From the NCBI GenBank assembly GCA_937916405.1, contig CALFUF010000123.1, forward strand, positions 1 to 16,069: DNA of 16,069 nucleotides, read 5' to 3'. Source of the DNA: an uncultured Prevotella sp. (GTDB lineage Bacteria > Bacteroidota > Bacteroidia > Bacteroidales > Bacteroidaceae). Made by a program: the position numbers and the translations under genes. Position 1 is the stretch's first letter. Every line of letters starts with the position of its first letter. The notes under the pieces are model-generated. The model saw nothing but the letters and a program-made list of their open reading frames with translations, was not told where the DNA came from and ran no database searches. This document shows positions 1 to 8,643 of this stretch, piece by piece.

Positions 1-386
1 TACTAGTTTTTCCGCAAAGTTACGCAACAAATCGAATAACAGAAAACTCTTTTAAAACTATGTAACACTTTGAATAGCAAGCATTTAGGCTAAATGGCGG
101 TACGCATATCGTGTTGTGTACCCCCCTATGTCCTCCCGTGCCCTAATGCATCATCGATAGTAACGGACGCAAATACAACGTATCGATAGACAGCGGATTA
201 GGTGAATATTAACCAAACTTAAGGCGAGATCTCTATACCTTTGGCAAACGAATATTTATAGTTGTTTAACGGAGGAAAGCACTTCAAATCATGCAAAAAT
301 TAGGTACATCATATTGAACACCCTATTTTCGAAGACCCCTCCTATACTCTCTGGCTTAAGGGAGGAAAAGAAAAGAAGTGGGAAAA
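1..386. other. Gene-free left end
   Basis: No convincing coding sequence is seen on either strand before the GH2 promoter; short open frames here lack signal peptides or recognisable motifs. It holds a possible outward-facing promoter element near 15-22, a C-run near 121-126, and two direct copies of ATCGATAG at 153-160 and 182-189. I recognise no RNA gene or riboswitch. The stretch probably separates a divergent gene off the left edge from the GH2 gene. Confidence 0.6.
15..22 (-). promoter_or_regulatory. Possible -7 element for a gene off the left edge
   Basis: On the minus strand this reads TAACTTTG, a full match to the Bacteroidota -7 consensus TAnnTTTG. No clear TTG lies 19-21 bp upstream (around 42-44), so only half of the promoter is supported. 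The same word precedes the GH115 and HD-domain genes in this window, which makes a divergent gene beyond position 1 plausible. Confidence 0.35.
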
Positions 387-388
387 TT

Positions 389-418
389 TTGATAAATGAA
401 ATTAAACGTTTATCTTTG
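389..418 (+). promoter_or_regulatory. Promoter of the GH2 gene
   Basis: TTG at 389-391 and TATCTTTG at 411-418 are separated by 19 bp and match the Bacteroidota primary sigma-factor promoter (-33 TTG, -7 TAnnTTTG). Transcription would start near 425, giving a short leader of about 20-25 nt before the ATG at 447. No operator is recognised. Confidence 0.75.
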
Positions 419-446
419 CATACACGATTAATAACCTTAGAAAAAA

Positions 447-2876
447 ATGAAAACAAGACTACTAATCGGTGCATGGCTTATATGCTTGACAGCATTCGGA
501 CAACCACGAAAAGCAATGAATCTGAAGACATGGGAGTTCTCTCGTGACAACCAGTCATGGGTACAGGTGAATATCCCTCACGACTGGGCGATAGCAGGTC
601 CGTTTGACAAGAAATGGGATTTACAGAAGGTTGCCATCACTCAGAACGGGGAGACGGAGGCGACGGAGAAGTCTGGGCGTTCTGGAGCATTACCTTGGAT
701 TGGGGAGGGATGGTATCGCACCACGGTCACAATTCCGCAAGGCTATGAGACTGCGGAACTGGTGTTCGATGGTGCCATGGCGGAGCCACGTGTTACCATC
801 AACGGCAAGGAAGCTGGCTACTGGGCGTATGGCTATAATGCCTTCCGTATTGATGCCACTCCCTATATGAAAGAAGGGAAGATGGATATCAGTGTACATC
901 TGCAAAATCTGGAAGAGAGCAGCCGTTGGTATCCTGGCGCCGGACTCTATCGCCCCGTCACACTGATTCTGAAACCTAAAACACATATCAACGACTGGTC
1001 GTTGTTTGCCCGTACGATTCAACTGGACCATGAGAAGGCGGAGGTTGCTGTGGATATGTCTGTGGAAGGAATCACTGAAGGAGTAACCGTAAGCATGGAA
1101 CTCGCAGACGACAAGGGAAATATCATTGCATCTGCCAATGGAATAAGCGTGAAGAACGGACTGGTCAACACCACCCTGCTGGTAAAGAGTCCTAACCTAT
1201 GGTCACCCGAGTCACCTTATTTATATATGCTGACCGCCAAGGTTGTCAAAGACGGGGAGACGGTTGACATAAAGACGCAAAAGATAGGCATCCGCACCAT
1301 CAAAGTTTCTCGTGAGGGTGGTTTCCAGCTGAATGGCATAACAAGGAAAATAAAAGGTGTCTGTCTGCATCATGACCTTGGTCCTTTAGGTGCCGCCATC
1401 AATAAAGCGGCATTGATTCGCCAAATCCGGACAATGAAAGAGATGGGGTGCGACGCTATCCGTACTTCACATAACATGCCGTCGACATGGCAAATGGAAA
1501 TCTGCGACTCAATGGGCATGATGGTAATGGCAGAGAGTTTCGACATGTGGATATATCCCAAATGTAAGAACGGTTATGCACGTTTCTTCAAGGAGTGGGC
1601 GCAGAAGGATATCACCAACCTCATTCTGAACCACCGTAACCACCCTTGTATCGTGATGTGGTCGATAGGTAACGAGATTCCAGAGCAATGGAGCGAGGAA
1701 GGACGACAGATCAGCAAGCAACTGCAAGGACTCTGTCATGCACTCGACCCCACCCGACCAGTAACACAGGGCATGGATCGTGCAGAAGACGCGCTGAGCA
1801 GTGGTTTCGCACAAGTAATGGAAGTTCCCGGCTTCAACTACCGAGTACATAAATATGAGAACAACATCAAACAACTGCCACAAGGTTTTCTGCTGGGCAG
1901 TGAGACGGCATCAACGGTATCTTCACGTGGTGTGTATAAGTTCCCCGTTGTCCCCACAGACAACTCACAATTCGCCTCCTACTCTCCCAACTACGACCCT
2001 ACAGCACTGCAAAAGGCAGATGGACAATGCAGCAGTTATGACGTGGAATGGTGCTCTTGGTCTAACCTGCCTGATGATGACTGGCGCTGTCAAGATGATT
2101 ACCCTTGGGTGATTGGTGAGTTTGTATGGACAGGCTATGACTATTTAGGAGAGCCGACTCCTTACGATGAGTATTGGCCCTCACGCAGCAGTTATTTTGG
2201 TATTTGTGACCTTGCAGGACTTCCCAAAGACCGTTACTGGCTCTACCGCTCCAAGTGGAACACCAAGGAACACACCGTTCATCTGCTGCCCCACTGGACA
2301 TGGAAAGGACGCAAAGGAGAGATAACACCTGTATATTGTTACACTGACGGTGTAGAGGCTGAGCTCTTTGTCAATGGGAAAAGTCAGGGACGCATTCGCA
2401 AGAATCCAGCTGAACGACTGGACCGCTATCGTTTGCGCTGGAACAACGTGAAATATGAACCTGGAAATATCCGTGTTGTGGCATACGATGCTCAAGGTAA
2501 TCAGATTGGAGAAGATTTCAAGCAGACAGCAGGAAAAGCTGTCGCCTTAGTAGCAAAAGCTGACAGAGACAGTTATCGTGCGGATGGTGAAGACTTGGCA
2601 TTTGTGACAGTCAGTGTGGAGGATGCGAAACATATTGCTGTTCCCACTTGTGATAACGAACTGACTTTCTCTGTTGAAGGAGCAGGAAAGTTTGAGGCTG
2701 TTTGCAATGGTGACGCCACCTCACTGGAGTCATTTAAACAACCAAAGATGAAGCTTTTTAATGGTGAGCTCGTAGTAGTCCTTAGAACCACATCACAGGC
2801 TGGGGATATACGATTGCATATCAAAGACAACAGAGGAAAGCTACGTCCCACAAGTATCACAATCCATACACAATAA
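447..2876 (+). CDS. Secreted glycoside hydrolase family 2 protein (beta-galactosidase/beta-glucuronidase type)
   Basis: The 809-residue product is a family GH2 retaining glycosidase. A signal peptide covers about residues 1-18 (hydrophobic core, then AFG-Q), with no lipobox cysteine, so it is probably periplasmic. The order is N-terminal jelly-roll (about 30-175, with IPHDWAIAGPF and GEGWYR motifs), an immunoglobulin-like domain (about 180-285), the TIM barrel (about 290-590), and C-terminal beta domains (about 600-809). The acid/base is Glu410 in WSIGNEIPEQW. The nucleophile is expected at Glu486 in GSETAS, and GEFVWTGYDYLGEP follows at about 557-570. All expected catalytic motifs are intact. 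Substrate within GH2 cannot be read from sequence; beta-galactosidase is the usual default. The ATG at 447 is chosen because the signal peptide starts there, just after the promoter. The gene is alone on its strand and converges on the GH115 gene, suggesting a shared role on plant glycans. Confidence 0.93.
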   Translation: MKTRLLIGAWLICLTAFGQPRKAMNLKTWEFSRDNQSWVQVNIPHDWAIAGPFDKKWDLQKVAITQNGETEATEKSGRSGALPWIGEGWYRTTVTIPQGYETAELVFDGAMAEPRVTINGKEAGYWAYGYNAFRIDATPYMKEGKMDISVHLQNLEESSRWYPGAGLYRPVTLILKPKTHINDWSLFARTIQLDHEKAEVAVDMSVEGITEGVTVSMELADDKGNIIASANGISVKNGLVNTTLLVKSPNLWSPESPYLYMLTAKVVKDGETVDIKTQKIGIRTIKVSREGGFQLNGITRKIKGVCLHHDLGPLGAAINKAALIRQIRTMKEMGCDAIRTSHNMPSTWQMEICDSMGMMVMAESFDMWIYPKCKNGYARFFKEWAQKDITNLILNHRNHPCIVMWSIGNEIPEQWSEEGRQISKQLQGLCHALDPTRPVTQGMDRAEDALSSGFAQVMEVPGFNYRVHKYENNIKQLPQGFLLGSETASTVSSRGVYKFPVVPTDNSQFASYSPNYDPTALQKADGQCSSYDVEWCSWSNLPDDDWRCQDDYPWVIGEFVWTGYDYLGEPTPYDEYWPSRSSYFGICDLAGLPKDRYWLYRSKWNTKEHTVHLLPHWTWKGRKGEITPVYCYTDGVEAELFVNGKSQGRIRKNPAERLDRYRLRWNNVKYEPGNIRVVAYDAQGNQIGEDFKQTAGKAVALVAKADRDSYRADGEDLAFVTVSVEDAKHIAVPTCDNELTFSVEGAGKFEAVCNGDATSLESFKQPKMKLFNGELVVVLRTTSQAGDIRLHIKDNRGKLRPTSITIHTQ

Positions 2877-2877
2877 C

Positions 2878-2908
2878 AAAAAAGGTCTCTCATCACGAGA
2901 GACCTTTT
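2878..2908 (+). terminator. Intrinsic terminator after GH2
   Basis: A perfect 12-bp hairpin (arms 2880-2891 and 2897-2908, core GGTCTCTC/GAGAGACC, 5-nt loop) begins a few bases after the GH2 stop and ends in a T-run. The A-run before the first arm would give a U-tract in the other direction, so it could also stop transcription from the convergent GH115 gene. Confidence 0.9.
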
Positions 2909-3044
2909 CTTTATGTTCCTATTAAACAATCTTCTTACCTTATAGAACTACCCAATGTCTATTTCTATGCTTTTTCTTAATGCAAAATTACACTAATCAC
3001 TTCTATTTTTTCATTCTTTAGAACCAAAAGTAGGTTCAAAAGCC

Positions 3045-5573
3045 TTATTTTTGACCTGCGTCAATTCGACAGGGTGACTCGTCCATAAAGAGATAAGAAG
3101 GTTGATAGCCTCCAGCGTCTACAATGACCTTTTCGAAGACTATAGCAGGATCATCTGGGCTGATGGTGAGAGTATGCAAATCACCAGTCCCTATTGGTAA
3201 TTCGACCATACTCTCGACCACGCGCCGAGCAACAGTTGGATAATAAATCGTATATATGTTCTCTTTATTCTCATTGAGATTCTTATTGAAATTCACAGCT
3301 ACAGGAGAACTCCCATCGAGTGATAACTTGTACGTCAAACCACCTTTATTTAAATAGTCAAGTGTAGACTTTACCACTACATACACCTTCACTTTATCTA
3401 TCGTCTTACCATTAGTCTTAAAGCGATATGAAAGGCTGCCACCTTCTGGGTTCTTTGTGTAGGGCATCAAGACGACACCGCTACGGGTACGTCCCATATC
3501 AGGAATGACCGTCCACGTAGTCTCCGCATTACTCTTAGCCTCATAATAATGCTCTGCCTCCATAGATACCACATCCTGTTGCATGGTGAAGACAAAACCA
3601 CCACCCTCTCCTACTGGCAATCGTTTAACTTCAGGCATACGGTCTGCCGGGAAGTCGTCATTCCAAGAGGTATAGCCTATATGCTTCTGTGTCATCATAC
3701 CGTTCCATTTACCATGGGCAATTTTATGATTATAATCAGCACAGAGCATCGAGTCACGACGGAAAGCCTGCTCAACCTTATCTGCCCACAGATTGCAATC
3801 AGGATTACCCTCATCATAGAGTTTCAGGTTCATTGCCTGAGCGTAATACATCTGATAGATGTTTGACATTGCCTGTATCGGGAAAAGTATCAACTGCTGA
3901 TAAGCATCATGATATCGCTCCTCAAGAGTCAGATACTGACGTAACGCCTCTGCTTCCAACCGCATAAAATCATCAGCTACTTGACGCCACTCTCCTGTAT
4001 GTATATTATAGGTTTTAGCATCCAGCATCTCTGCTGTGATACGACCGTTCATTTTACATGACAGGTTAAGTAGGCGTGCTGCCTCAGCAGCCTGACTCTC
4101 GCCAAACTGCTGCCGGCAGAACGTCAGAGTATGATTGATAATTAGTTTAGAATCATATTGATTGGGATTCCATGCCATGTCCATGAAGAAGGTGATGGGA
4201 TATTCCATCGGTTTCAAGTCACCCACATTCAGAATCCACATTCGTTCAATACCGTTGACATAGGCAAGATGCAACTGCTCCCACATATTCTGGGTTGGTG
4301 TCACATTCAACCATTTCGTGTTACGAGGTGCTCCCACATAATCGACATGGTAATAAAGTCCCCACCCACCTGGATGCTGACGCTCCTTCATAGTAGGCAC
4401 ACGACGGACATTACCCCAGTTGTCGTCACACAAAAGCATAATGACATCATCGGGAACACGCATTCCTTTGTCGTAATAATCCAACACCTCTTTATATAAT
4501 GCCCACACTTGAGTGGTCTCTTTGGCTTTCTTACCAGTTATCTGAGTGATGATACGACGCTGATTTTCCACAATACGCTGCAACAATTTAGTATCCGCAT
4601 CTTCACTCATCGCCTCATCACCATCGCCACGCATACCAATCGTCACCATGTCTTCGGTACCCTTCATACGTTGTATGCCCTCTCGAAAGAACTGATCGAG
4701 TTTCTGCTGATTCTTCTGGTAATTCCATGGTCCCCATTCTGCACGATGACGGGCGTATTCCTGATGGTTACGTGCCATCGGCTCATGATGGGATGTTCCC
4801 ATAATAACCCCCATATCATCCGCCGTCTTTGGGTTTTGTGGATCGTCAGCGTAAAATGCCCACATCCACATTGCGGGCCACATCATATTACCACGCAGAC
4901 GAAGTATGAGCTCAAAGACTTTCTCATAAAAACGATGGTCACCATAGTTTGTTCCAAAGGTATTCCCTACCCATGATGTCAGACAAGGTGCCTCGTCATT
5001 TAAGAAGATACCACGGAACTCCACGGCAGGCTCACCGTCCGTATATATACCTTTATTAATATATATATGGTCATGATGCTCTACAGGCACGTCTGCCCAG
5101 TAATACCATGGAGACACGCCCATCTGCTCAGAAAGTTCATAAATGCCATAGACGGTACCACGACGATCACTACCGGCGATAACCATCTGACCGTCTATGA
5201 TGGTGATGATGAATTTTTCTCGCTTATCTTTCAATAACGAGGCATCCAGTTTCTTTTGTTTTATCAGTTGATTAATAAAAGAAGACTTCCCTATCGTTCC
5301 TACGATGATTTTAGCATCTGGTGTATTTTCAAGCCGAGCTTCTTTTCCTGTCACTCTTGCGAAATCTGCAGCCAGTGTCTTAGCTGCAATAGCTACTGCC
5401 TTGGCATCTGACTGATCATAACTAATAGTCACTGTTCCATCAGTAAGTAACATATCACCTGAAGTGAATCCAACAAAGCGTGAAGCCGCATAACTCATCA
5501 TACCTTTTGACAATACGAGAGCAATCAATGCCAACCGAAAAATACCTTTTGATGACAATTTTATCTGTTTCAT
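3045..5573 (-). CDS. Secreted GH115 alpha-glucuronidase
   Basis: The 842-residue protein has the length and motif series of glycoside hydrolase family 115, which removes glucuronic or 4-O-methylglucuronic acid from xylan or arabinogalactan side chains. A signal peptide runs to about residue 29 (MSYA-A). Visible conserved blocks are FRGIFLNDE (187-195), RLRGNMMWPAMW (225-236), MGTSHHEPMARN (258-269), GMRGDGDEAM (313-322), YKEVLDYYDKGMRVPDDV (360-377, holding a likely catalytic glutamate at 362) and CDDNWGNVRR (382-391). The region from about 660 to the end looks like the C-terminal beta-sandwich domain found in this family. The frame is complete with no breaks. It has its own promoter and lies tail-to-tail with the GH2 gene. 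No SusC/SusD genes are present, so it may act on oligosaccharides released elsewhere. Whether the target is xylan or arabinogalactan cannot be decided. Confidence 0.92.
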   Translation of the reverse strand: MKQIKLSSKGIFRLALIALVLSKGMMSYAASRFVGFTSGDMLLTDGTVTISYDQSDAKAVAIAAKTLAADFARVTGKEARLENTPDAKIIVGTIGKSSFINQLIKQKKLDASLLKDKREKFIITIIDGQMVIAGSDRRGTVYGIYELSEQMGVSPWYYWADVPVEHHDHIYINKGIYTDGEPAVEFRGIFLNDEAPCLTSWVGNTFGTNYGDHRFYEKVFELILRLRGNMMWPAMWMWAFYADDPQNPKTADDMGVIMGTSHHEPMARNHQEYARHRAEWGPWNYQKNQQKLDQFFREGIQRMKGTEDMVTIGMRGDGDEAMSEDADTKLLQRIVENQRRIITQITGKKAKETTQVWALYKEVLDYYDKGMRVPDDVIMLLCDDNWGNVRRVPTMKERQHPGGWGLYYHVDYVGAPRNTKWLNVTPTQNMWEQLHLAYVNGIERMWILNVGDLKPMEYPITFFMDMAWNPNQYDSKLIINHTLTFCRQQFGESQAAEAARLLNLSCKMNGRITAEMLDAKTYNIHTGEWRQVADDFMRLEAEALRQYLTLEERYHDAYQQLILFPIQAMSNIYQMYYAQAMNLKLYDEGNPDCNLWADKVEQAFRRDSMLCADYNHKIAHGKWNGMMTQKHIGYTSWNDDFPADRMPEVKRLPVGEGGGFVFTMQQDVVSMEAEHYYEAKSNAETTWTVIPDMGRTRSGVVLMPYTKNPEGGSLSYRFKTNGKTIDKVKVYVVVKSTLDYLNKGGLTYKLSLDGSSPVAVNFNKNLNENKENIYTIYYPTVARRVVESMVELPIGTGDLHTLTISPDDPAIVFEKVIVDAGGYQPSYLFMDESPCRIDAGQK

Positions 5574-5603
5574 AGAATCCGTACGTTGTCGTTATTGATG
5601 ATG

Positions 5604-5634
5604 CAAAGTTAAGATTAAAACAAATACAAAACAA
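5604..5634 (-). promoter_or_regulatory. Promoter of the GH115 gene
   Basis: On the minus strand TTG (5632-5634) and TAACTTTG (5604-5611) are 20 bp apart, a full match to the Bacteroidota promoter. The leader to the ATG at 5573 would be about 25 nt. Confidence 0.78.
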
Positions 5635-5697
5635 GTAAAAAAGCAAAAAAAATAGGTGGATGAAACATAGAGAAACGTTTTTGGAACAAATGGGCAT

Positions 5698-5730
5698 AAA
5701 AAATCCCCGCAAGTACAACCTGCGGGGATT
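5698..5730 (-). terminator. Intrinsic terminator after ompA
   Basis: A perfect 10-bp stem (5702-5711 with 5721-5730, core CCCCGC/GCGGGG, 9-nt loop) sits just beyond the ompA stop and is followed on the minus strand by a T-run. It separates ompA from the GH115 promoter. Confidence 0.9.
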
Positions 5731-5749
5731 CTATTTTTAGTTAACTAAA

Positions 5750-6925
5750 TTACTTAGTAGTGTCAACGAACATTGCAACACGGTTGAAGTCGTTCTCCTC
5801 TGATACCTCAGAAGTAGCACCGTAACCCTTAGTGGTGATGCGATCCTTAGAGATCTTGTAACGCTTAACCAATGCATTGGCAACAGAAGTAGCACGAGCC
5901 TCAGAAAGTTTCTGGTTCAACTCAGCGTTGCCCTCTGGAGAAGCATAACCCTTAACGAGCACCTTAGAAGAAGGATGATTCTTCAGATACTTAGCAACCA
6001 TCTCGATGCTTGCATACTGAGCAGCGTCGATAGTGCTCTTACCCTGACGGAAGATAACCATTGGCTGGAGAACAGTCTCAGTCTTCTCAACAACAGCAGC
6101 TGTGGTAGGACGAGCCTCGCAGTCAGCGAGCTTCTTCTTCAGGTCATTGATAGTCTGGTTAGCAGCATTCAGCTGACCATTCTTAGCATCAACGTCAGAA
6201 CGGAGCTCATTGATCTTAGCGTTCAGAGCGTCGATCTCAGCTGGGTCGCGGAGCTCCTCAACCTTGAAGTTGTGAGTACCGTTGCTTGTACCGAACTTGT
6301 AGTTGATACCAGCCTTCAGAGAGAATGCACCATTCCATTTCTTACCGAAATCACTCTCAGCTTTGCGGAAAGGATTAGCATAGGCAGGAGCAGGCTCACC
6401 CAGAACAATACCTGGCTCAATATAAACCTGCCATGCCTTTGCAGCACCAAGGTTGAAAGCGAAGTCAATAGCAGCCTTAGCATTGATACCACCAGCTTTC
6501 TCAGCCCATGCACGGCTGTAACCACCACCGATCAAACCGATAACCTCGAAAGCACGTGGCTCACCTTTGTAACCAGCAAATGCATTGCTCAGGTTCCAAG
6601 TAGACAAAATGTCAAAGTCTGTGCGGTTAATAAATGTTTTGCTACCAAAACAAGACTTAGAGTCTGTCTTGTTCAGGAAGTAAGCGTTAACATCCAAGGC
6701 AAGACCGAATACAGTGGTCAGGTTCTTACCTACACGGAGACCAAACTCAGGAGAAAAACCCTTGAAGAAACCTGCATCACCGAACTTGCTCACAGGAGTA
6801 GCAGCACCAGCATTGATACCAATGTACCAGTTGTCACCGGCTTTGTTTGCAGTTACTGCAGTTTTCTGTGCATACACAGAAGCTGTCATCAAAGAGACAG
6901 CAAGCATTAAAAAAAGCTTTTTCAT
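5750..6925 (-). CDS. OmpA family outer-membrane protein
   Basis: The 391-residue protein starts with a signal peptide (residues 1-19, cleavage at VYA-Q). About 30-222 form an outer-membrane beta-barrel rich in alternating aromatic and glycine residues. About 230-275 look like a coiled coil (IDALNAKINELRSDVDAKN). Residues 290-388 are an OmpA-type C-terminal domain (KVLVKGYASPEGNAELNQKL, then SEARATSVANAL, and NRVAMFVD at the end). Such proteins tie the outer membrane to peptidoglycan and are usually very abundant. The glycan-binding loop reads GYASPEGN where proteobacterial OmpA has GHTDxxG, a form I associate with Bacteroidota homologues. It is a monocistronic unit with its own promoter and strong terminator. 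The start at 6925 fits the signal peptide. Confidence 0.92.
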   Translation of the reverse strand: MKKLFLMLAVSLMTASVYAQKTAVTANKAGDNWYIGINAGAATPVSKFGDAGFFKGFSPEFGLRVGKNLTTVFGLALDVNAYFLNKTDSKSCFGSKTFINRTDFDILSTWNLSNAFAGYKGEPRAFEVIGLIGGGYSRAWAEKAGGINAKAAIDFAFNLGAAKAWQVYIEPGIVLGEPAPAYANPFRKAESDFGKKWNGAFSLKAGINYKFGTSNGTHNFKVEELRDPAEIDALNAKINELRSDVDAKNGQLNAANQTINDLKKKLADCEARPTTAAVVEKTETVLQPMVIFRQGKSTIDAAQYASIEMVAKYLKNHPSSKVLVKGYASPEGNAELNQKLSEARATSVANALVKRYKISKDRITTKGYGATSEVSEENDFNRVAMFVDTTK

Positions 6926-6986
6926 TTTCTTACTAACTTTGTTAAATTATAAAAACATCTACCTATTTCTGGTTTAATTTCGGGTG

Positions 6987-7017
6987 CAAAGTAAATAAAA
7001 AAAACAATAAGTTCCAA
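6987..7017 (-). promoter_or_regulatory. Probable promoter of ompA
   Basis: Minus-strand TTG (7015-7017) lies 20 bp before TTACTTTG (6987-6994), one mismatch from TAnnTTTG. Long A/T tracts lie in the spacer and just upstream. The leader would be about 50-55 nt, longer than for the other genes here. Confidence 0.6.
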
Positions 7018-7105
7018 AAAAATCGTGTGAAAAGTACGTTTTTAACTAAAATTTCTTGATTTATATTGATTTTTTTAGCATTTTCACCCGTTTTTCCTAA
7101 CAAAA

Positions 7106-8476
7106 TCAAAATTTATAGTCTATACCTATACCTATCACGTTATTAGAACGAGTATAGACATCCTTCCCGGCATAAGGGGTTCCAAGGTAATTGTCCTGCT
7201 GCTTCGTATAGTCACTATATAATGTAATAAAATAACCTGCATTCAGACGGATCTTCTCTGTGATATTCCAAGCACCACCTAAACCAATAGACCAACTGTC
7301 ACAAGCAAAAGAGGTGTTCTGTTGATAGCCATCACTCAGACCATAGTCTGTGCGCTGAGCTCCACAACTAACAGTGAATTTCTCGTTGATATCATACTCA
7401 ACACCCGCCAATACCTCATGGGTTCCGTGCTTCAATTCCTTCTGGCGGTCACCTGCCATCTTCGCGTTCTTATCATCAAAGAAGTGATATTCCAATGTAG
7501 CACGCAGTTTTGGAGAGAACTCGTAACCTGCAGCAACCGATAGCAAGGCTGGCATGTCATAGCGTGTCCTTACTCCATCTGAATATGGAGTAGTATATGC
7601 ACCTAATTGAGTACTGAGCGCTTGTAGTTTAGCTGGTGCGCCAGCTGGATCCGCTGCCATCATCGCAGCAATAACATTAGTACCAAGACCTGCATCCAAT
7701 ACGTTTGTCTCATTCTTTGGATTAAGTTTTGTTCGGAACTCATAACGGGCAGCCAGTGTCAAAGGACCTTTATGGAAGTCAAGGCTTATAATCGGTGTGA
7801 AGCCCCACCCCTTCTGGTCTACATCGAGCAGCAGTTTTGCCAGTTCACCCAATTGGGGATGGTCTGCGGCTATCACATGTCCACGATAGTATCCATCATA
7901 ATAGTTGGCACGTATACCTACGGCAGCTGCCAGATAATCAGTAATTTTATAAGTGAAGTTCACCTGACCACCGTAAATATATTGTTTTCCTTTCATCTCT
8001 GAGTCTAGTTTGTATTGGTCTGGTGTTATACCATTGTTGGCAAGCATACTGTTCACGAGCAAGTTAAACATAGGAACACCTTCCTTATACTCCACAAAAC
8101 CACCGCTACCTACGATTCCAATCATAGCGGATACTGCAATACGGTCTTTCTTATACGATGCAAACAATGCCGGCACGATAGGAGCAGATGCCTTTCCATG
8201 GTATTTTTTATTGAAGTCTGAACCAAGGAAGCCGTTTATAGTGGTCTCTATATCACGATTCTGCCAAGGTTTCTGGAAATTCAAAGACAACTGCCATCCC
8301 TCATGTCCCCAGGCAAGTCCTGCAGGATTACTAAAAGCAGCATCAATTTCAAAAGTGGCACCACGAGCCATCATACGATCAAAGGCAATGTGATAATTGG
8401 TGTTGGTCATCAGTCCACCTGCACGAACTCCTACAGCGGTGCACAAGATAACTACAATCATTAATACTTTTTTCAT
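7106..8476 (-). CDS. OmpP1/FadL-like outer-membrane beta-barrel protein
   Basis: From the ATG at 8476 the product has 456 residues. A signal peptide (1-19, VRA-GG) is followed by a FadL-like N-terminal segment with ARGATFEIDAAFSNPAGLAW, comparable to the NPAGLA motif of the FadL/TodX family. Many alternating beta strands follow (for example ITDYLAAAVGIRANYYDGYY), and the C-terminus is aromatic (IGIDYKF), as expected for a beta-barrel inserted by the BAM machinery. FadL proteins move hydrophobic compounds across the outer membrane; the substrate here is unknown. The open frame extends upstream to 8608, but that extension crosses the promoter element at 8505-8512 and encodes no better signal peptide, so the internal ATG is preferred. 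It is transcribed alone, between the oxidoreductase terminator and the ompA promoter. Confidence 0.85.
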   Translation of the reverse strand: MKKVLMIVVILCTAVGVRAGGLMTNTNYHIAFDRMMARGATFEIDAAFSNPAGLAWGHEGWQLSLNFQKPWQNRDIETTINGFLGSDFNKKYHGKASAPIVPALFASYKKDRIAVSAMIGIVGSGGFVEYKEGVPMFNLLVNSMLANNGITPDQYKLDSEMKGKQYIYGGQVNFTYKITDYLAAAVGIRANYYDGYYRGHVIAADHPQLGELAKLLLDVDQKGWGFTPIISLDFHKGPLTLAARYEFRTKLNPKNETNVLDAGLGTNVIAAMMAADPAGAPAKLQALSTQLGAYTTPYSDGVRTRYDMPALLSVAAGYEFSPKLRATLEYHFFDDKNAKMAGDRQKELKHGTHEVLAGVEYDINEKFTVSCGAQRTDYGLSDGYQQNTSFACDSWSIGLGGAWNITEKIRLNAGYFITLYSDYTKQQDNYLGTPYAGKDVYTRSNNVIGIGIDYKF

Positions 8477-8504
8477 TTTTCTATTTTTAATGGGTTTCGT
8501 GGTG

Positions 8505-8512
8505 CAAAGGTA
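8505..8512 (-). promoter_or_regulatory. -7 element of the FadL-like gene
   Basis: The minus strand reads TACCTTTG, a full match to TAnnTTTG, about 30 bp before the ATG at 8476. A TTG at the right distance upstream is not seen, so the -33 half is weak. Confidence 0.6.
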
Positions 8513-8587
8513 CAAATAAAATATGGATAATTGGAAAAAATGAAAAGAAAAATACGCAATTGGGACAACTTTTTGATGATACAAATC

Positions 8588-8624
8588 AAAAAGTGGCATG
8601 CAAAACAAAATCGCATGCCACTTT
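8588..8624 (-). terminator. Intrinsic terminator of the oxidoreductase operon
   Basis: A perfect 12-bp stem (8590-8601 with 8613-8624, core GTGGCATGC/GCATGCCAC, 11-nt loop) follows the gamma-subunit stop at 8644 and runs into a short T-run on the minus strand. It marks the end of the ffh-folD-TPR-oxidoreductase transcript. Confidence 0.9.
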
Positions 8625-8643
8625 CTATACCTTATTATATATA

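Noticed and set aside
338..365. CCTCC ... GGAGG inverted repeat upstream of the GH2 promoter
   Set aside because: Five base pairs with an 18-nt loop, upstream of the predicted transcription start; no support as a terminator or operator.
2983..2990. Minus-strand TAATTTTG, matching the -7 consensus, between the two glycosidase genes
   Set aside because: No TTG at the right distance upstream, and no gene lies downstream on that strand before the GH2 coding region; AT-rich DNA gives this word by chance.
3021..3037. Small hairpin GAACC/GGTTC after the GH115 stop
   Set aside because: Only five base pairs plus a broken extension, and no T-run follows on the minus strand; the stronger hairpin at 2878-2908 may serve both genes.
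4509..4976. A 155-codon open frame opposite GH115
   Set aside because: Antisense shadow of a conserved catalytic region; no motif.
5975..6910. A 311-codon open frame on the plus strand opposite ompA
   Set aside because: It is antisense to a clear OmpA gene, its product is Ser/Thr/Leu/Val-rich with no motif or signal peptide, and it follows from the codon use of the real gene.
8477..8608. N-terminal extension of the FadL-like protein
   Set aside because: It would run through the -7 promoter element and place the signal peptide internally; the ATG at 8476 begins a normal signal peptide.
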